From the NCBI RefSeq assembly GCF_018603515.1, contig NZ_JACATN010000004.1:62001-126000 (forward strand): 64,000 nt of DNA. Reading direction: 5' to 3'. Positions 60,931 to 64,000 of the stretch are shown here, one piece after another. The translations under genes were made by a program, and so were the position numbers. The notes under the pieces were generated by a model that was given only the letters and a program-made list of their open reading frames with translations, ran no database searches and was not told where the DNA came from. The stretch's first letter is position 1. Every line of letters starts with the position of its first letter. The DNA is from Zobellia barbeyronii (GTDB taxonomy: Bacteria; Bacteroidota; Bacteroidia; Flavobacteriales; Flavobacteriaceae).

Positions 60931-63900
60931 ATGTACAACCGTCTATACCTTACTTTATCCCTATTATTTCTCATAGTTTTTGGAACGCACTACTCAATTG
61001 CGCAATCTTCCGAAGTTGAACACCGAGTATATTTATTAGGTAATACTACGGATATTGGATTAGAGTCTCCATTTTATGACAGCCTCTCCGAGCTTCTTTC
61101 AACAACAGACCCTTTTACGGTTATTCTTAACGGCGACCTCATAAACAGTGGCAAGACTAAAGAACCCACCACCCAAGATTCTCTGAAAATAGACAAACTC
61201 CTACAAAGTATAACCCAACATGAAAACGGGAAGGTCGTTATCATTCCTGGAGATAGGGATTGGGCCAATTCCGGAAAAAAAGGACTAAGCAGTGTCAATA
61301 AACTTGAAAAGTTGGTTAAGTCCATGGATTTCGAAAATGTAAAATGGGCTATTCGCAAAGGCTGTCCAGGACCCGATATCATAGAAGTGAACGACCATTT
61401 AATATTGGTATCTATAAACACCCAATGGTACAACCACCCTTATGACAAACCCGAAGCTTCTACCGCGGAATGTGGAATAGCCACTGAACGCGATTTTCTT
61501 ATTGAACTAGAAAATGCTGTTGAGGATTCTGAGGATAAGAATATTTTGGTAGCGGGCCATTTCCCTCTGGAGTCATTAGGTAATTACGGAGGACATTTTC
61601 AATTGGCTAAATATTTATCCCCTCCTATTATAGGAAGTCTTAATGCTGGCTATAGACAAAACATAGGTTCTTCCGTAGATATTGTTAATTCTCGTTTTGA
61701 TGCCATCCGCGGTAGCATTGAAAACATTGTACTCCGTAAAGGGTCTGTAATCTACGCGGCCGGACATGAGAAGAATTTACAAGTATTACGGATGGGTGAA
61801 AATTATATCATTAATAGTGGTGCTCCAACCAAAGCAAAATACGTAGCGAAAGACAAAGAACATACACTTTTTGCAAAGGCCATTCCAGGACTAGTAGAAT
61901 TGGACTATTATACTTCGGGCAAAGTAGACTACACTATACACCGTTTTGAACTATCAGGAAAATTTGAATTAAATACAACTGAAACTCTATTTACATCGCC
62001 TTGCGAAGCAGGTAACGAGGACAATTTTAATTTAGCTTATAATCCATGTAAACCCTCACTCACGGCAAGCCATGGACAAAGAACATGGGCAGCGGACACT
62101 ACTGCTATAGCGGGCGATTACACTATAGGGGGTATAACAAAGTTCTTTATGGGCGAACACTATAGAACCACTTGGAAGGCTCCCGTAAAAGTACCCTATT
62201 TAGACCTTGAGCAAACCTTTGGCGGATTATCGGTTTACGAAAAGGGAGGCGGACACCAGACCACTTCTTTAAAAATTAAAGGAGGAGACGGCAGAGAATA
62301 TGCGTTCCGTTCTGTAGACAAAGACCCTCTTCAGTTACTACCCTATGAACTTCAAGGAACCATAATAGCTAGAGTAATGCAAGATGTTACTTCTTGGCAG
62401 CAACCTTATGGCGCCATGGCAGTTGGCTCTATGCTAAATGCTACTAATATATTACACGCTACGCCAAAACTCTATATGATGCCACCTTCAGATGAATTAG
62501 GTGCATTTAAAAGAAAGTATTCCAATTTACTGGGCATGTTGGAAGAAAAACCGGTGAATGTAAAAAAGGTAACAAAGCCTTTTGGAGATGCCAATGAGAT
62601 TCTTCAAAGTCGCAAAATGTTCAGGGAGCTTTATAAAGACCATGATAACAAGGTAGATGCTAAGGAGTATGCCAAGGCGAGAATGTTCGATATTTTAGTG
62701 GGAGACTGGGGAAAACACGAGGACAATTGGAAATGGGCAGGTTACAAGAAAAAACATGATAACCTTTATAGACCAATTCCTCGAGATAGGGATTATGTCT
62801 TTTCGCTTTGGAATGGTCTCCTACCCTACTTTGCAGACAGGAAATGGGGCCTAGAGCGTGGAGAAACCTTTGGATACAAAATTAAAGATATTCGTAGCCT
62901 AACGTTTAGCTCACAACCAGCAGACCGTCGTTTGCTAAACGAGCTCACTAGAGAAGATTGGCAAGAAGCTGCAGCTTATATCCAGACCCATATCACAGAC
63001 CAAGTTATTGAAGAGGGCATTAAAGCAATGCCCCCAGAAATTTATGAACTTTCAGGTAAGGAAATAGCAGACAAATTAAAGCAACGCAACAAAGACTTGA
63101 ACACCTATGCCAATCAATATTACGAGCAATTAATGATTGGAGGCGTAGAGGTAGTTGGATCCAACAAACGGGAATATTTTGAGGTAACCAGAAACGATAA
63201 TGGGTCTGCAGAGGTGGCCATGTACAATACCAAAGATGATAAGAATGAAAAAGGCAAACGACTCTACTACCACCGGACTTTTGACCCAAAAGAAACTAAA
63301 GAAATCCGGCTTTATGGATTAGATGGTCATGATGTTTTCAATATTTCAGGAGCAGCAAAAAAGTCTATAAAAATACGAGTAATTGGAGGACCTGACCCTG
63401 ATGTTATTACTGACAACTCAGAAGTAAAAAAAGGGGGTAAAAAAACCTTGATATATGAAAAGGGTGATACATCTGAGCTCAATTTTGGCGAAGAAGGTAG
63501 AATGATTGACCACTGGAACAAGGAACTTTATTCTTATGACAGACATAGATTTGGGTTCAACAGGTATTTTCCTATAGCCGCAATACGGTACAACAGTAAT
63601 CAGGGACTTGGACTAAACGCCGGAGTTAAGTTTACTCAAAAGAACGCGATGAAGAAGGACTATAGTTCTATTCATAAAATAACCGGCACTTTCACGACTG
63701 AAAATATGAACATATTAAAGTATGAGGGTAGGTTTCACCATGTATTTAAAAAATGGGATATTCAGATTGGTGGTTTGTTTGCAGACCATACTGGGTTTAC
63801 AGATTTCTATGGTATTGGTAACGGGACTATAAAAGACGATGACCTTGATTCTGATGATTTTTACGAAACTCGGTATGATTCCTATAGCCTTCAAGCTGGT

Positions 63901-64000
63901 CTAATAAAAGACTTTTGGAAAAAAAGTAGCCTTGGCTTTCAACTGAACTATGAGAACAACAAAACAATCCGGGAAGAGGGCACTATTTTAGCCGCGGACA
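60931..64000 (+). CDS. Phosphoesterase-like/outer-membrane-barrel fusion protein (3' end outside window)
   Basis: Open from the ATG at 60931 to the window edge, over 1020 codons. Signal peptide (cleavage near SIAQ). Residues about 30-330 show the layout of calcineurin-like phosphoesterases, as in ILNGDL, PGDRDW, LVAGHFP and AAGHEKNLQ, but several metal ligands are changed. A middle domain (about 390-850) contains KMFRELYKDHDNKVDAKEYAKARMFD and WGKHEDNW. From about residue 880 on, barrel strands with FGFNRYFPIAAIRYNSN resemble a BamA/ShlB-type outer-membrane domain. The likely role is a surface or outer-membrane protein; enzyme activity is doubtful. Confidence 0.8.
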   Translation, partial: MYNRLYLTLSLLFLIVFGTHYSIAQSSEVEHRVYLLGNTTDIGLESPFYDSLSELLSTTDPFTVILNGDLINSGKTKEPTTQDSLKIDKLLQSITQHENGKVVIIPGDRDWANSGKKGLSSVNKLEKLVKSMDFENVKWAIRKGCPGPDIIEVNDHLILVSINTQWYNHPYDKPEASTAECGIATERDFLIELENAVEDSEDKNILVAGHFPLESLGNYGGHFQLAKYLSPPIIGSLNAGYRQNIGSSVDIVNSRFDAIRGSIENIVLRKGSVIYAAGHEKNLQVLRMGENYIINSGAPTKAKYVAKDKEHTLFAKAIPGLVELDYYTSGKVDYTIHRFELSGKFELNTTETLFTSPCEAGNEDNFNLAYNPCKPSLTASHGQRTWAADTTAIAGDYTIGGITKFFMGEHYRTTWKAPVKVPYLDLEQTFGGLSVYEKGGGHQTTSLKIKGGDGREYAFRSVDKDPLQLLPYELQGTIIARVMQDVTSWQQPYGAMAVGSMLNATNILHATPKLYMMPPSDELGAFKRKYSNLLGMLEEKPVNVKKVTKPFGDANEILQSRKMFRELYKDHDNKVDAKEYAKARMFDILVGDWGKHEDNWKWAGYKKKHDNLYRPIPRDRDYVFSLWNGLLPYFADRKWGLERGETFGYKIKDIRSLTFSSQPADRRLLNELTREDWQEAAAYIQTHITDQVIEEGIKAMPPEIYELSGKEIADKLKQRNKDLNTYANQYYEQLMIGGVEVVGSNKREYFEVTRNDNGSAEVAMYNTKDDKNEKGKRLYYHRTFDPKETKEIRLYGLDGHDVFNISGAAKKSIKIRVIGGPDPDVITDNSEVKKGGKKTLIYEKGDTSELNFGEEGRMIDHWNKELYSYDRHRFGFNRYFPIAAIRYNSNQGLGLNAGVKFTQKNAMKKDYSSIHKITGTFTTENMNILKYEGRFHHVFKKWDIQIGGLFADHTGFTDFYGIGNGTIKDDDLDSDDFYETRYDSYSLQAGLIKDFWKKSSLGFQLNYENNKTIREEGTILAAD

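Overview
The window is a piece of a Bacteroidota chromosome, very probably a marine member of the Flavobacteriaceae (Zobellia/Maribacter-like). Support: AT-rich DNA; promoters of the Bacteroidota type (TTTG, about 19-21 bases, TAnnTTTG); few Shine-Dalgarno sequences; a type IX secretion (T9SS type B) cargo protein; long NusB; type III glutamine synthetase beside a beta-grasp type II enzyme; DUF3276 PUR-alpha protein; lipoproteins and outer-membrane barrels typical of the group. No insertion sequence, prophage, CRISPR array or rRNA was seen. The genes look like core chromosome with small accessory insertions.

Layout. 1-13 kb: LysE exporter (cut by the edge), Dabb protein, pyrD, pepT, a Tat-exported Gfo/Idh/MocA oxidoreductase, the nusB-DUF1573-yajC operon, an MsbA-like ABC exporter, DUF3276, acyltransferase, bile-acid-type symporter, CsaA. 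13-20 kb: thioredoxin-like protein, BstA/YfiT, 1-Cys peroxiredoxin, cold-shock protein, a 30-residue membrane peptide, a cyclophilin-FKBP fusion, M28 peptidase and PPK2. 20-31 kb: a tight minus-strand operon (ABC ATPase, permease, MscS channel, barrel, NtrC-like regulator without a DNA-binding domain), grpE-dnaJ, TIGR01777 epimerase, mnmD, DUF4920, ilvE. 31-38 kb: MazG-like enzyme, two small membrane proteins behind near-identical promoters, crcB, then glnK-amtB-porin for ammonium uptake, and lipoproteins. 38-47 kb: MscS, T9SS cargo, Lrp/AsnC regulator, purU, DUF4197, a possible small RNA, hydrolase, pyrF. 47-53 kb: prfA, a small membrane protein/ABC ATPase pair, apbE-thioredoxin-Rieske, PurM-like enzyme. 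53-64 kb: divergent glutamine synthetases III and II, glycerophosphodiesterase, Ca/Na antiporter, a possible tiny-ORF transcript, apt, tRNA-Arg(ACG), and a phosphoesterase-like/outer-membrane-barrel protein running off the end.

The most interesting signal is regulatory. A 19-bp near-palindrome (ACCCC-AT-rich-GGG) occurs twice upstream of glnK-amtB, once in full and once as a half-site upstream of glutamine synthetase II, at nearly identical distances from the -7 boxes of the two promoters. I read this as a candidate nitrogen-control operator linking ammonium import (glnK-amtB-porin) with ammonium assimilation (both glutamine synthetases). The cognate regulator is not identifiable here. Other points worth a look: a phosphoesterase domain that has lost its metal ligands, an ABC ATPase paired with a membrane protein too small to be a normal permease, a DnaJ with only two zinc-binding motifs, and short intergenic transcripts or hairpins at 44.7 kb and 59.4-59.8 kb.
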